A stretch of 21,922 nt of DNA from a virus. The stretch covers positions 1 to 21,922 of IMG/VR virus record IMGVR_UViG_3300009373_000044. One strand, given 5' to 3'. Made by a program: the position numbers and the translations under genes. Of the stretch, positions 15,627 through 21,922 are shown in pieces. Within the stretch, counting starts at the first letter, position 1. The number at the start of each line of letters is the position of its first letter. The notes beneath the pieces are model-generated. The model did no database searches, had not been told where the DNA came from, and saw only the letters and a program-made list of their open reading frames with translations.

Positions 15627-15655
15627 TTGTAGCTGTCCCATAATTTTTGTATATT
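15627..15655 (+). promoter_or_regulatory. Sigma70-like promoter ahead of DNA methyltransferase gene
   Basis: TTGTAG (15627-15632), 17 nt and TATATT (15650-15655) repeat the design of the gp32 promoter, including AAAGCTTGTA just after a stop codon and TTGTATATT. The predicted start of transcription, about 7 nt past the -10 box, falls at or next to the ATG at 15663, so the mRNA would be leaderless. Confidence 0.6.
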
Positions 15656-15662
15656 TATATAA

Positions 15663-17195
15663 ATGAAGTATTTTTACGAGAAAACAGATTTCGACAAATT
15701 CAAATCAAATATATCATATGATGATATACTGGGCATGGACGAATGTCAATTTACCGCTTGGGTAAAGCTATTGAGATTAGAAGTCATCCAGAACTGGAAC
15801 AATGGAATCCCTCCGGTCGTAGGAAAAAATGAAATTGATATCATAAAGTCATTCCGGAAAATCAGAGGGTTTTTTACACCAGACTTGATTTTACCAGACA
15901 AGGATTGCTTGGGAATAATCCGAAATTTCAATAAAACTGGAAGTGAAATAAATCAATTTTTCCCAACAATGCTCAAAACTAAAATTACTATAAGTAAAAA
16001 CCCAGATAAAGCAAAATCAATATATGATGTGATTTCAAAGGATTGTTTTCTAGATAGGTTTATTCATATAATGAAGCGGACACTCAAACGTGATTCAATG
16101 TACATATATTCAAAATCGCTAACAAAACAGACAAATGAGGATGAAATTTGTTATATGGGCGGTGATGGATATAAATGGATTATTGATAATATTAAAAAAC
16201 TAACAAATTATGGCATATGGTTAAATGAAGTAGATGATTGCAGTGATGATGAATACGTATATCTCATCAAATCAGACATCGAAAAATTAATTGAATCAAA
16301 TCATATAACGCAAAAAGAACTAACAAATATATCCGATCTAAAAGACGATAAAAAATACTTAATTCGATATTATAAAAAAAATCAACAAATATTTCCAGGA
16401 ATAATTCAAATACTCAGACTAAGTCTTGGAACGCAACCAGTTGTGAATTTTCCACCAACTACTGCAAAATTACTGTACGAAAAGTATACAGAACACATAG
16501 ATAAGGATGTGATCAATATATATGATCCAAGTGCTGGCTGGGGCGGTCGTATTTTGGGAGCAATGTCATTATCAAAAAGAGTACATTATGTTGGAGTAGA
16601 TCCAAATATAGATAATTTCATATCAGGACCCAATATTACAAGGTATGAATACTTAGCTGACTTCTATAATGAAAAATGTATTGGATCAACAAATGAAAAT
16701 TTTAATAAGTTTTTTGAATCAAAAGAAAATAAAAATACATATGACATATATCCATCGGGAAGTGAAAATATACACTTGAATCCCGATTTTCAAAAATATA
16801 AAGGAAAGATTGATTTTGTGTTTACGTCGCCTCCCTACTTTAATCGAGAACAATATGGCGATTCTGATGGTCAATCATATATTCAATATCCTAAATATGA
16901 AGACTGGAGGGATAATTTTCTAAAACCAACATTGAAAACAGCAGTTGAATATCTGGACAATGATAGGTATTTGGCGTGGAATATAGCATCAATTAAAATA
17001 GGCAAAGATGAGTATTTACCGTTACAAGAAGATTCAGTGCAAATACTGAAGGATTTGGGAATGGAATATATTGGATATTATCGGATGTTAATGACGAAAA
17101 TGATTGGAATCCGACCGAAAGGAGTATTAAATTGGATAGAGATAAAAGGAGTTTGGTATAAATATGAGCCAATATTTCTGGCATATAAAAATTAA
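15663..17195 (+). CDS. SPPY-type DNA methyltransferase, putative (large paralogue)
   Basis: This 510-residue protein has a C-terminal DNA aminomethyltransferase core. Motif I is YDPSAGWGGRILGAM (about 287-301), binding SAM; VHYVGVDPN follows; motif IV is FTSPPYFNREQYG (about 387-399), the catalytic (S/D/N)PPY loop of N4-cytosine or N6-adenine enzymes. Motif I precedes IV. The N-terminal 250 residues are an unrecognised, probably DNA-recognising region. It shares the same core with the protein at 18465-19670. No ribosome site is visible; the promoter at 15627-15655 would give a leaderless message. Likely role: modifying phage DNA against host nucleases. It could instead act on a hypermodified base. 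Confidence 0.7.
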   Translation: MKYFYEKTDFDKFKSNISYDDILGMDECQFTAWVKLLRLEVIQNWNNGIPPVVGKNEIDIIKSFRKIRGFFTPDLILPDKDCLGIIRNFNKTGSEINQFFPTMLKTKITISKNPDKAKSIYDVISKDCFLDRFIHIMKRTLKRDSMYIYSKSLTKQTNEDEICYMGGDGYKWIIDNIKKLTNYGIWLNEVDDCSDDEYVYLIKSDIEKLIESNHITQKELTNISDLKDDKKYLIRYYKKNQQIFPGIIQILRLSLGTQPVVNFPPTTAKLLYEKYTEHIDKDVINIYDPSAGWGGRILGAMSLSKRVHYVGVDPNIDNFISGPNITRYEYLADFYNEKCIGSTNENFNKFFESKENKNTYDIYPSGSENIHLNPDFQKYKGKIDFVFTSPPYFNREQYGDSDGQSYIQYPKYEDWRDNFLKPTLKTAVEYLDNDRYLAWNIASIKIGKDEYLPLQEDSVQILKDLGMEYIGYYRMLMTKMIGIRPKGVLNWIEIKGVWYKYEPIFLAYKN

Positions 17196-17198
17196 ATT

Positions 17199-17423
17199 AT
17201 GAAAAAAGAAGAAAAAGTAATTAATGGGGTCTTAGAACATATTTCATCAATAGAAGAAAAAACTGGTTTTGCTCATAGAATAATATTTGAAGTCGTAAAC
17301 TGGTCTTCAATGAATTATTATGAAGCAATGGGATTACTAGAGGGAGTAAAAATTGATTATCACGAAACTTGGAGCAAAATCATACAAGAAGAAAATGAAG
17401 AAGATAGAAAAAAATTAAATTAA
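17199..17423 (+). CDS. Hypothetical small protein
   Basis: This unrecognised 74-residue protein starts 3 nt after the methyltransferase gene in an AATTATGAAA context without Shine-Dalgarno. It is predicted helical and strongly charged, with an acidic-basic C-terminus (QEENEEDRKKLN). No known motif is visible. Tight spacing with its neighbours supports it as a real gene in the clamp operon. Confidence 0.55.
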   Translation: MKKEEKVINGVLEHISSIEEKTGFAHRIIFEVVNWSSMNYYEAMGLLEGVKIDYHETWSKIIQEENEEDRKKLN

Positions 17424-17433
17424 ATAATAAATT

Positions 17434-17724
17434 ATGAAAGAATATAATGTAAAATATAAAGTGGGTGCCGATGTTTATATATTATCATCAAAGAAAATTT
17501 ATAAAAGTAGAATTGACAAAATTAGAGTTATAGAAAGTCAACCATACAGTGAATTTGAGTATGGTAGACATCCTGGAGAAAAAGGAAGCGTTGTTGAAAA
17601 AGATGGAATTGAAATTGATTATTTAGTAATTACGTATAAAACCGATAATTATACATCATATGATTGGTATAGTCAAGATGATATTTTTGATAATGAAGAA
17701 GAACTAATAAGGAAAATTAAATAA
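17434..17724 (+). CDS. Hypothetical small protein, possibly SH3-like barrel
   Basis: The 96-residue product begins YKVGADVYILSSKKIYKSRIDKI and ends with a tyrosine-rich stretch and SQDDIFDNEEELIRKI. This pattern of short beta strands followed by a C-terminal helix recurs in small phage proteins of SH3-like shape, but I cannot name a family. It has an AATTATGAAA start context and lies 15 nt before the clamp gene. Confidence 0.55.
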   Translation: MKEYNVKYKVGADVYILSSKKIYKSRIDKIRVIESQPYSEFEYGRHPGEKGSVVEKDGIEIDYLVITYKTDNYTSYDWYSQDDIFDNEEELIRKIK

Positions 17725-17739
17725 TAATAAAAACAAATC

Positions 17740-18462
17740 ATGAAAAAAGAAAGTTTATTACAATTCATTGACAAGTACAGTCTCGGAGATAATATCTCTA
17801 CTGTACTAATTAAATCAGAGAACGACACAGTATCTGTTGATTTTATATCTGATGATAAAACAACAAAAGGAACTGTCGTGATGAATGATTTTAAGGACTT
17901 GGGTGAAGCCGAACTTGGAATCTATAATACCGGAAAGCTAAAGAAAATGCTTGATGTACTGGACGATACTATTGATATTGAGTACAAAAAAGAATCTTCA
18001 GCAAACAAAATATCATCTGTCATTTTATCGGATAAAAAAATCAAAACAAAGTATGTTGTATGCGAACAGAGTGTAATTCCGGTAGTTCCAAAAATGAAAG
18101 CAGAACCACCATATGAAATCGAAGTTGATATCGACACAGATTTTATTGATGATTTTATTCGAGTAAATAATGCTATTGATGCAGAAACATTTACTGCAAT
18201 TGCAGACGATGATTCTATTAAGTTTGTTTTTGGTTATGTAAAACATACCAATACAAATACAATTACACTTGATATTAAGGCAAAAACGCAATCAAAAATT
18301 GATGAAGTAACATTAAATTCAAATATGTTAACTGAAGTATTGAAAGCAAATAGAGGCTTAAGTGGATCAATTAAAATATCATCTGCTGGGTTATCATTTA
18401 TTAAGTTTACTTCTACTAAATTTGAAACTGAATATTATTTAGTTGCTGCTCAAAGTATTTAA
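17740..18462 (+). CDS. 45: Sliding clamp (gp45-like processivity factor)
   Basis: At 240 residues this is close to T4 gp45 (228). It has the two-domain, beta-strand-rich pattern of the trimeric clamp, with the interdomain region near VPKMKAEPPYEIEVDIDTDF and a C-terminal strand series (TLNSNMLTEVLKANRGLSG, KFETEYYLVAAQ). It tethers the polymerase to DNA and, in T4, activates late transcription. Its partner is the polymerase tail FFDF at 14030. The loader genes lie downstream at 19935-21922, matching the T4 order 45-44-62 with two genes in between. No Shine-Dalgarno is seen. Confidence 0.85.
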   Translation: MKKESLLQFIDKYSLGDNISTVLIKSENDTVSVDFISDDKTTKGTVVMNDFKDLGEAELGIYNTGKLKKMLDVLDDTIDIEYKKESSANKISSVILSDKKIKTKYVVCEQSVIPVVPKMKAEPPYEIEVDIDTDFIDDFIRVNNAIDAETFTAIADDDSIKFVFGYVKHTNTNTITLDIKAKTQSKIDEVTLNSNMLTEVLKANRGLSGSIKISSAGLSFIKFTSTKFETEYYLVAAQSI

Positions 18463-18464
18463 TT

Positions 18465-19670
18465 ATGTCTGCTAAAACTGGATATACACCAACACCACTA
18501 CATCCTTATTTTGAGAGATTTTTGAATCGGGAACCATACCTCTATATTACAAAAGAGGAACACGATTATATAGTTAAAAATTTCGAAGTAAGAGAAGGTA
18601 GGATACAGTTAGCAAATGTTATGGTTACTTATCCACCACCGATCCGCGAACATTCGTTGAAAGATTGCTATGTCGATTATCTGAAATTGAAGTCTACTCG
18701 TCTTAATGAGTTGTTTGTTACTGGCGATTGGAATTTTAGGAATGAAAAGGATTTTAAGCATTCTGTTAAACTAGATGGTAAGAACACATACATAAGACGC
18801 ATAATGACTGGCAATATATCTAGTGATTTCTTCCATATAAAAAATAGATGGAGTTCATCTTCAATTAGGTTTCCAGCTCCAATTGATGTATGGAATCAAC
18901 ACAAATATTCGTACTTAATAGCTGGAGCTTTTTATACACTTGGGTTTGAAGAATTCAATCTAAGTGCGTTTAAGACTATGACAGCATTGCGTACATATAT
19001 ATGTTCTCAGTTTAAGCCAAACGTAGCTAAAGTACTGTATGATTATTTCAAAGCAGAATCTGTCTTGGATTTCTCGATGGGATGGGGAGATCGACTAGCT
19101 GGGTTTTTCGCAGCAAACACAGCACAATTATATGTTGGCGTAGATCCAAAAGTTGATAATCATCCGATATATAATGAACAAGCCGAGCATTATCAAAAAT
19201 GGAACGGCTGGTTTGAAGTTAGCAAAAAAACAGACTTCATAATTGCTCCAGCTGAAGATGCTGATTTATCAAAATATGAAAATAAAATTGATTTGGTATT
19301 TACATCACCACCATACTTCGATACAGAAGTATATTCTGGTGAAGAAACTCAATCATGCAATAAATATAAAACAATCAACGACTGGAATGAATTATTTCTA
19401 CATAAAGCAATAGACAATGTATGGAAAACAATAAAACCAGGCGGACATATGTTGATCAATATAGCTGACGTAAAAAGAGGCAATACATATATGAATATAT
19501 GTGATATAATGATTGAATATGTTGAAGGAAAACATAAAGCAAAATACATAGGAGCAATTGGAATGCAAATGACGCTGAGACCAAATTCAGCCGCGAGAAC
19601 TGAAGAGTTCGAAGGTGATAAGAATTCAGTATTTTGCGAGCCAGTTTGGATATTTAAGAAACTAGGATAA
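18465..19670 (+). CDS. SPPY-type DNA methyltransferase, putative (small paralogue)
   Basis: This 401-residue protein is related to the enzyme at 15663-17195. Motif I is LDFSMGWGDRLAGFF (about 201-215), then LYVGVDPKVDN, then the catalytic motif IV FTSPPYFDTEVYSGEETQS (about 279-297) and IKPGGHMLINIADV. The shared signature SxGWGxRLxG...VGVDP...TSPPYF sets both apart from standard restriction-modification enzymes. The N-terminal 180 residues differ from the larger paralogue, suggesting another target. It starts 2 nt after the clamp gene. Likely role is phage DNA methylation; the methylated base cannot be read from sequence. Confidence 0.7.
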   Translation: MSAKTGYTPTPLHPYFERFLNREPYLYITKEEHDYIVKNFEVREGRIQLANVMVTYPPPIREHSLKDCYVDYLKLKSTRLNELFVTGDWNFRNEKDFKHSVKLDGKNTYIRRIMTGNISSDFFHIKNRWSSSSIRFPAPIDVWNQHKYSYLIAGAFYTLGFEEFNLSAFKTMTALRTYICSQFKPNVAKVLYDYFKAESVLDFSMGWGDRLAGFFAANTAQLYVGVDPKVDNHPIYNEQAEHYQKWNGWFEVSKKTDFIIAPAEDADLSKYENKIDLVFTSPPYFDTEVYSGEETQSCNKYKTINDWNELFLHKAIDNVWKTIKPGGHMLINIADVKRGNTYMNICDIMIEYVEGKHKAKYIGAIGMQMTLRPNSAARTEEFEGDKNSVFCEPVWIFKKLG

Positions 19671-19673
19671 ATT

Positions 19674-19919
19674 ATGAAAAATAGAACAAAACAGGAAGTA
19701 GTAGTGAATAATATAATATTAGACACTCCAAAAAAGTATAAATCAGCCGTTAATAAAATGGCAAAAATGTTAGCAAAAGATGACCCAGATGGTAAAATTT
19801 TAGAGGAAATGAAAAAACTAGAGAAGGCTGGATTTGATAATAATTATATCATGAAATATATGGTCCATGCAATGAAACACAGTAATAGAACTGATGCTGA
19901 TATGGAATTATTTGATTAA
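19674..19919 (+). CDS. Hypothetical small basic protein
   Basis: This unrecognised 81-residue protein is lysine-rich and probably all helical (KYKSAVNKMAKMLAKDD, EEMKKLEKAGFDNNYIMKYMV). It starts 3 nt after the methyltransferase gene in the AATTATGAAA context and precedes the clamp-loader gene by 15 nt. No motif allows a function call. Confidence 0.55.
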   Translation: MKNRTKQEVVVNNIILDTPKKYKSAVNKMAKMLAKDDPDGKILEEMKKLEKAGFDNNYIMKYMVHAMKHSNRTDADMELFD

Positions 19920-19934
19920 TAAATTTAAGATTAT

Positions 19935-20183
19935 ATGATTGACAAAAATAAAGAACATTTTTTCTGGAATGAGCGGTACCGCCCCCAAAATTTAGATGAT
20001 TATGTGGGCAATGAAGCATTAATACAGAGCGTCAAAATATGGATAGAAAGTGGCGAAATCCCAAATCTATTATTATATGGGAAAGCTGGGACGGGCAAAT
20101 GTTTGGATTATTCTGAGTATATTGATATTGAGATGGAAGTATCTGATGATGAATATAAGATACTAAAACAATATGAAATTTGA
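19935..20183 (+). CDS. 44: gp44-like clamp loader N-terminal fragment fused to short N-intein 3
   Basis: The first 55 residues are the start of an AAA+ clamp-loader ATPase: FWNERYRPQNLDDYVGNEAL is the family's opening box, and LLLYGKAGTGK is the Walker A motif up to its Lys. Then Cys (20100) opens a 27-residue N-intein that ends at TGA 20181-20183. The Walker A Thr and the rest of the protein come from the gene at 20305. Neither fragment can bind ATP alone, so loader activity depends on trans-splicing. No strong ribosome site precedes the ATG. Confidence 0.88.
   Translation: MIDKNKEHFFWNERYRPQNLDDYVGNEALIQSVKIWIESGEIPNLLLYGKAGTGKCLDYSEYIDIEMEVSDDEYKILKQYEI
20100..20180 (+). other. Atypical split intein 3, short N-terminal half (27 aa)
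   Basis: The half contains only the block A region (CLDYSEYIDIEMEV), then an acidic stretch. Block B is in the C half instead. Splits between blocks A and B with a very short N half are known from environmental phage inteins such as AceL-TerL and the VidaL group. Net charge is about -7 against +4 for the C half. Confidence 0.85.
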
Positions 20184-20207
20184 AATATTTTCTAGAAAAC
20201 ATATACT
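20180..20207 (+). promoter_or_regulatory. Candidate promoter inside split intein 3
   Basis: TTGAAA (20180-20185), a 16-nt spacer and TATACT (20202-20207) lie just after the N-intein. The -35 box contains the stop codon TGA (20181-20183), as at 6736-6764. It would drive the C-intein/clamp-loader fragment now that the endonuclease gene is gone. Confidence 0.45.
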
Positions 20208-20321
20208 AATTTAATATTCTTATGCCATTCGTGTCATGCTAGAACCGCAAACTCGCATGATGATGGTTGGATTGATTATTATGTAAATAAAAATAAACAG
20301 TTTTATGAAAAAGAAATTTAG
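20196..20321 (+). pseudogene. 3' remnant of an HNH homing endonuclease gene
   Basis: The frame of 20196-20321 encodes KTYTNLIFLCHSCHARTANS, then HDDGWIDYYVNKNKQFYEKE and Ile before TAG 20319-20321. NLIxLCxxCHxRT is the end of an HNH nuclease domain, including its second CxxC and the following His. The frame has a stop at 20193-20195 and no start codon, so only about 41 codons remain and the protein cannot be made. It overlaps the C-intein start (20305) by 17 nt, the way the intact endonuclease gene in intein 2 overlaps its C-intein gene. Confidence 0.8.
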
Positions 20322-20694
20322 GTTACCAGTTGGAGAACTTTTTAAGTTTTTTAATTTATTGGATATTGATGATAATGATACTGTTGATATTAATAGATAT
20401 TTAGCTATTAAAAATCAATATAATAAATATAAACGTATTAATTCTTTAATAAAAAAACAGGGTCAAGTAAATATATATAAATTTGAAGATGATATAAATA
20501 TTAAATGTGATGAAAAACATTTAGTTAGATGTAATAATAGATTTATATGTATAAAAGATGCCGATACAGTTGATACAATATATGGAAATAAAAAAAAGAT
20601 GGGGGCAATATCAGGAACTATTAAAGATGTTTATGATTTTTCAATAGATAGTCCACACGAATATATAACATCTAATGGTGTTATTTGCCACAAT
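20305..20694 (+). other. Atypical split intein 3, long C-terminal half (130 aa)
   Basis: A basic start (MKKKFRLPVGELFKFF) is followed by block B (INIKCDEKHLVRC, with Cys where Thr is usual), block F (VYDFSIDSPHEYIT) and block G (GVICHN) before Thr +1 of the extein. Cys before the terminal His-Asn is unusual but seen in some inteins. Confidence 0.85.
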
Positions 20695-21480
20695 ACATCT
20701 TTAGCAAAATTATTGGTTAAGAATATAGATTGTGATTTCATGTATGTTAATGCCAGTGATAAAGGTAATATTGATTTTCTTAGAAACGAAATCATACCAT
20801 TCGCAACATCAATTGGATTTAAGGATCGTAAAATTATAATTCTTGATGAAGCGGATTATTTATCATTTGGTGGAATGGGTGGTTCTCAACAAGCACTTAG
20901 AAATACAATGGAAGCATCATCTAGAAATACAAGATTTATTTTAACTTGTAATTATGTTGAAAAAATAATTGATCCAATCAAAAGTCGTTGCGATGTATAC
21001 CATATAACACCACCATCCAGGAAAGAGGTCGCTGTATTATTAACTAAAATTCTTAATAAAGAGCAAGTGGAATATGATGTATCTGATTTAGCAGTAGTTG
21101 TTAATTCAACATATCCGGATATGAGGAGAGCTATTAATTTGATTCAACGACAATCCATTAATGGTAAACTTAAGATTAGCAAACAATCAATTATTGAATC
21201 AAATTATATGCTAAAAATAGCAGAAGAACTAAAATCCAATAAAGAACCAAAAGAAAAATTCAAATCAATACGTAAAATAATATCAGATAGTAAAGTAAGA
21301 GATTTCGAAGATTTATATAGATTTCTATTTGATAATGTAGATGACTATGCAAAAGGAAATATAGCATCTGTTATATTAGAAATAGCCGAGACTCAGTTTC
21401 AGTCGACTTTCGTGGTGGATAAAGAAATTGCGGTAACAAGCTTATTGGTGAAATTAATTAGGACCATAAATGAAAAATAA
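20305..21480 (+). CDS. 44: C-intein 3 fused to gp44-like clamp loader C-terminal fragment
   Basis: The first 130 residues are C-intein 3; the clamp loader resumes at Thr of Walker A (TSLAKLLVKNI). Further AAA+ motifs are Walker B IIILDEADYL, sensor 1 FILTCNYVEK and the arginine-finger region IKSRCD, then helical lid and collar domains. Joined exteins total 316 residues, close to T4 gp44 (319). The complex loads the gp45-like clamp. The ATG at 20305 has no visible ribosome site and lies inside the HNH remnant, suggesting that translation once depended on the lost endonuclease gene. Confidence 0.88.
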   Translation: MKKKFRLPVGELFKFFNLLDIDDNDTVDINRYLAIKNQYNKYKRINSLIKKQGQVNIYKFEDDINIKCDEKHLVRCNNRFICIKDADTVDTIYGNKKKMGAISGTIKDVYDFSIDSPHEYITSNGVICHNTSLAKLLVKNIDCDFMYVNASDKGNIDFLRNEIIPFATSIGFKDRKIIILDEADYLSFGGMGGSQQALRNTMEASSRNTRFILTCNYVEKIIDPIKSRCDVYHITPPSRKEVAVLLTKILNKEQVEYDVSDLAVVVNSTYPDMRRAINLIQRQSINGKLKISKQSIIESNYMLKIAEELKSNKEPKEKFKSIRKIISDSKVRDFEDLYRFLFDNVDDYAKGNIASVILEIAETQFQSTFVVDKEIAVTSLLVKLIRTINEK

Positions 21481-21495
21481 AGGAGGAATAAAATA

Positions 21496-21696
21496 ATGAC
21501 AAAACAAAATATTAATATATCTGGTTTACCAAAAATTACATGTGAAGAATGCGATAGCGAAGTATTTGAACAAGTGTTCGTAATACATAAATTATCAGCA
21601 TTAGATCCAGTAAATCCAGATGGACAGGAAAGAATAATTCCTGCAATGGCTTTTAGATGTGCAAAATGTAGAGAAATACTTGACTATGAATACTAA
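21496..21696 (+). CDS. Zinc-ribbon protein, hypothetical
   Basis: The 66-residue product has two Cys pairs, TCEECDSE near residues 14-21 and RCAKCREI near 54-61, separated by about 35 residues: a four-Cys zinc ribbon. AGGAGG at 21481-21486 gives a strong ribosome site 9 nt before the ATG. It ends 11 nt inside the gp62-like gene, so the two are coupled. Its place between clamp-loader subunit genes suggests a replication or transcription accessory; the function is unknown. Confidence 0.7.
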   Translation: MTKQNINISGLPKITCEECDSEVFEQVFVIHKLSALDPVNPDGQERIIPAMAFRCAKCREILDYEY

Positions 21697-21922
21697 GAAA
21701 AAAGATGGCAACAAGGCAAAGACTATATTTGATAATATAAATGACCTAACAAATAAAAAAACACCGTGGTCAGAATATGATGAAATGGATAGAAAATCAT
21801 TTAATGTATTTATGTTAAATAGATGGTTATCTATGGATTTTGATTTAATTGATCTAGTTGATTATTTACAACAATATACAATTAATATACTGGATAAAGC
21901 ATCTACATATAAAGTATATTTT
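21686..21922 (+). CDS. 62: gp62-like clamp loader small subunit, 3' end outside window
   Basis: The frame opens at ATG 21686, overlapping the zinc-ribbon gene by 11 nt, and stays open to the window edge (79 codons). It reads TIFDNINDLTNKKTPWSEYD, then KSFNVFMLNRWLSMDFDLI and helical sequence. The pattern 'phi-x-phi-N-x-x-LS' after a short N-terminal lead and the place after gp44 fit T4 gp62, the non-ATPase clamp loader subunit. The call rests largely on position; the sequence is divergent. Confidence 0.6.
   Translation, partial: MNTKKKDGNKAKTIFDNINDLTNKKTPWSEYDEMDRKSFNVFMLNRWLSMDFDLIDLVDYLQQYTINILDKASTYKVYF

Noticed and set aside
20234-20260. TCATGC/GCATGA inverted repeat
   Set aside because: Only 6 bp with a 15-nt loop, inside the HNH remnant; it is compatible with chance.
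1-21922. tRNA genes, CRISPR arrays, insertion sequences
   Set aside because: I found no cloverleaf-like segments, regular repeat-spacer series or transposase motifs.

Overview
This window is an AT-rich, densely packed, entirely plus-strand stretch of a T4-like (Caudoviricetes, myovirus-type) phage genome. It carries the core replication module: gp32-like ssDNA-binding protein, UvsX/RecA recombinase, 5'-3' exonuclease, gp41/DnaB-type helicase, B12-dependent (class II) ribonucleotide reductase NrdJ, family B DNA polymerase, gp45-like sliding clamp, gp44-like clamp loader and the start of a gp62-like subunit. Gene content and order point to a virus, probably environmental. The host cannot be fixed. 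Some genes have strong AGGAGG sites, while a run of small genes starts in an AATTATGAAA context with no Shine-Dalgarno.

Layout. 1-1002: two unrecognised genes. 1006-5515: promoter, then 32, uvsX, exonuclease and helicase with 11-nt overlaps. 5537-10923: nrdJ, broken into three translated pieces by two split inteins (at NP/CSE and APTG/T). Each break holds a homing endonuclease gene, one PD-(D/E)XK type and one Vsr-like with tandem repeats. 10928-14030: a small gene and a DNA polymerase in two abutting reading frames. 14031-19919: a methyltransferase, a GNAT-like protein, two related SPPY-type DNA methyltransferases, small genes and the clamp. 19935-21922: a clamp-loader gene broken in its Walker A motif by an atypical split intein (27-residue N half, 130-residue C half), a zinc-ribbon protein and partial gp62.

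The main result is a set of fractured genes whose products should be rejoined by protein trans-splicing. The clamp-loader intein holds only the 3' end of an HNH endonuclease gene, a fossil of a lost homing endonuclease. The repeat-rich endonuclease has its ribosome site and start codon in a perfect hairpin whose loop holds promoter-like -10 boxes.

A second, less understood theme is that two core genes carry an extra six bases containing an in-frame stop, exactly inside a catalytic motif. In the exonuclease this is CTT-TAA-CTC in VDGLN; in the polymerase it is ACG-TAG-ATG in YIDTDS. Each is preceded at once by a strong hairpin with a 24-32-nt loop. They could be split genes, scars of mobile elements, programmed ribosome hops or errors. 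nrdJ also has a -1 frameshift at a T4 run. All functional statements come from reading motifs; no database search was run.
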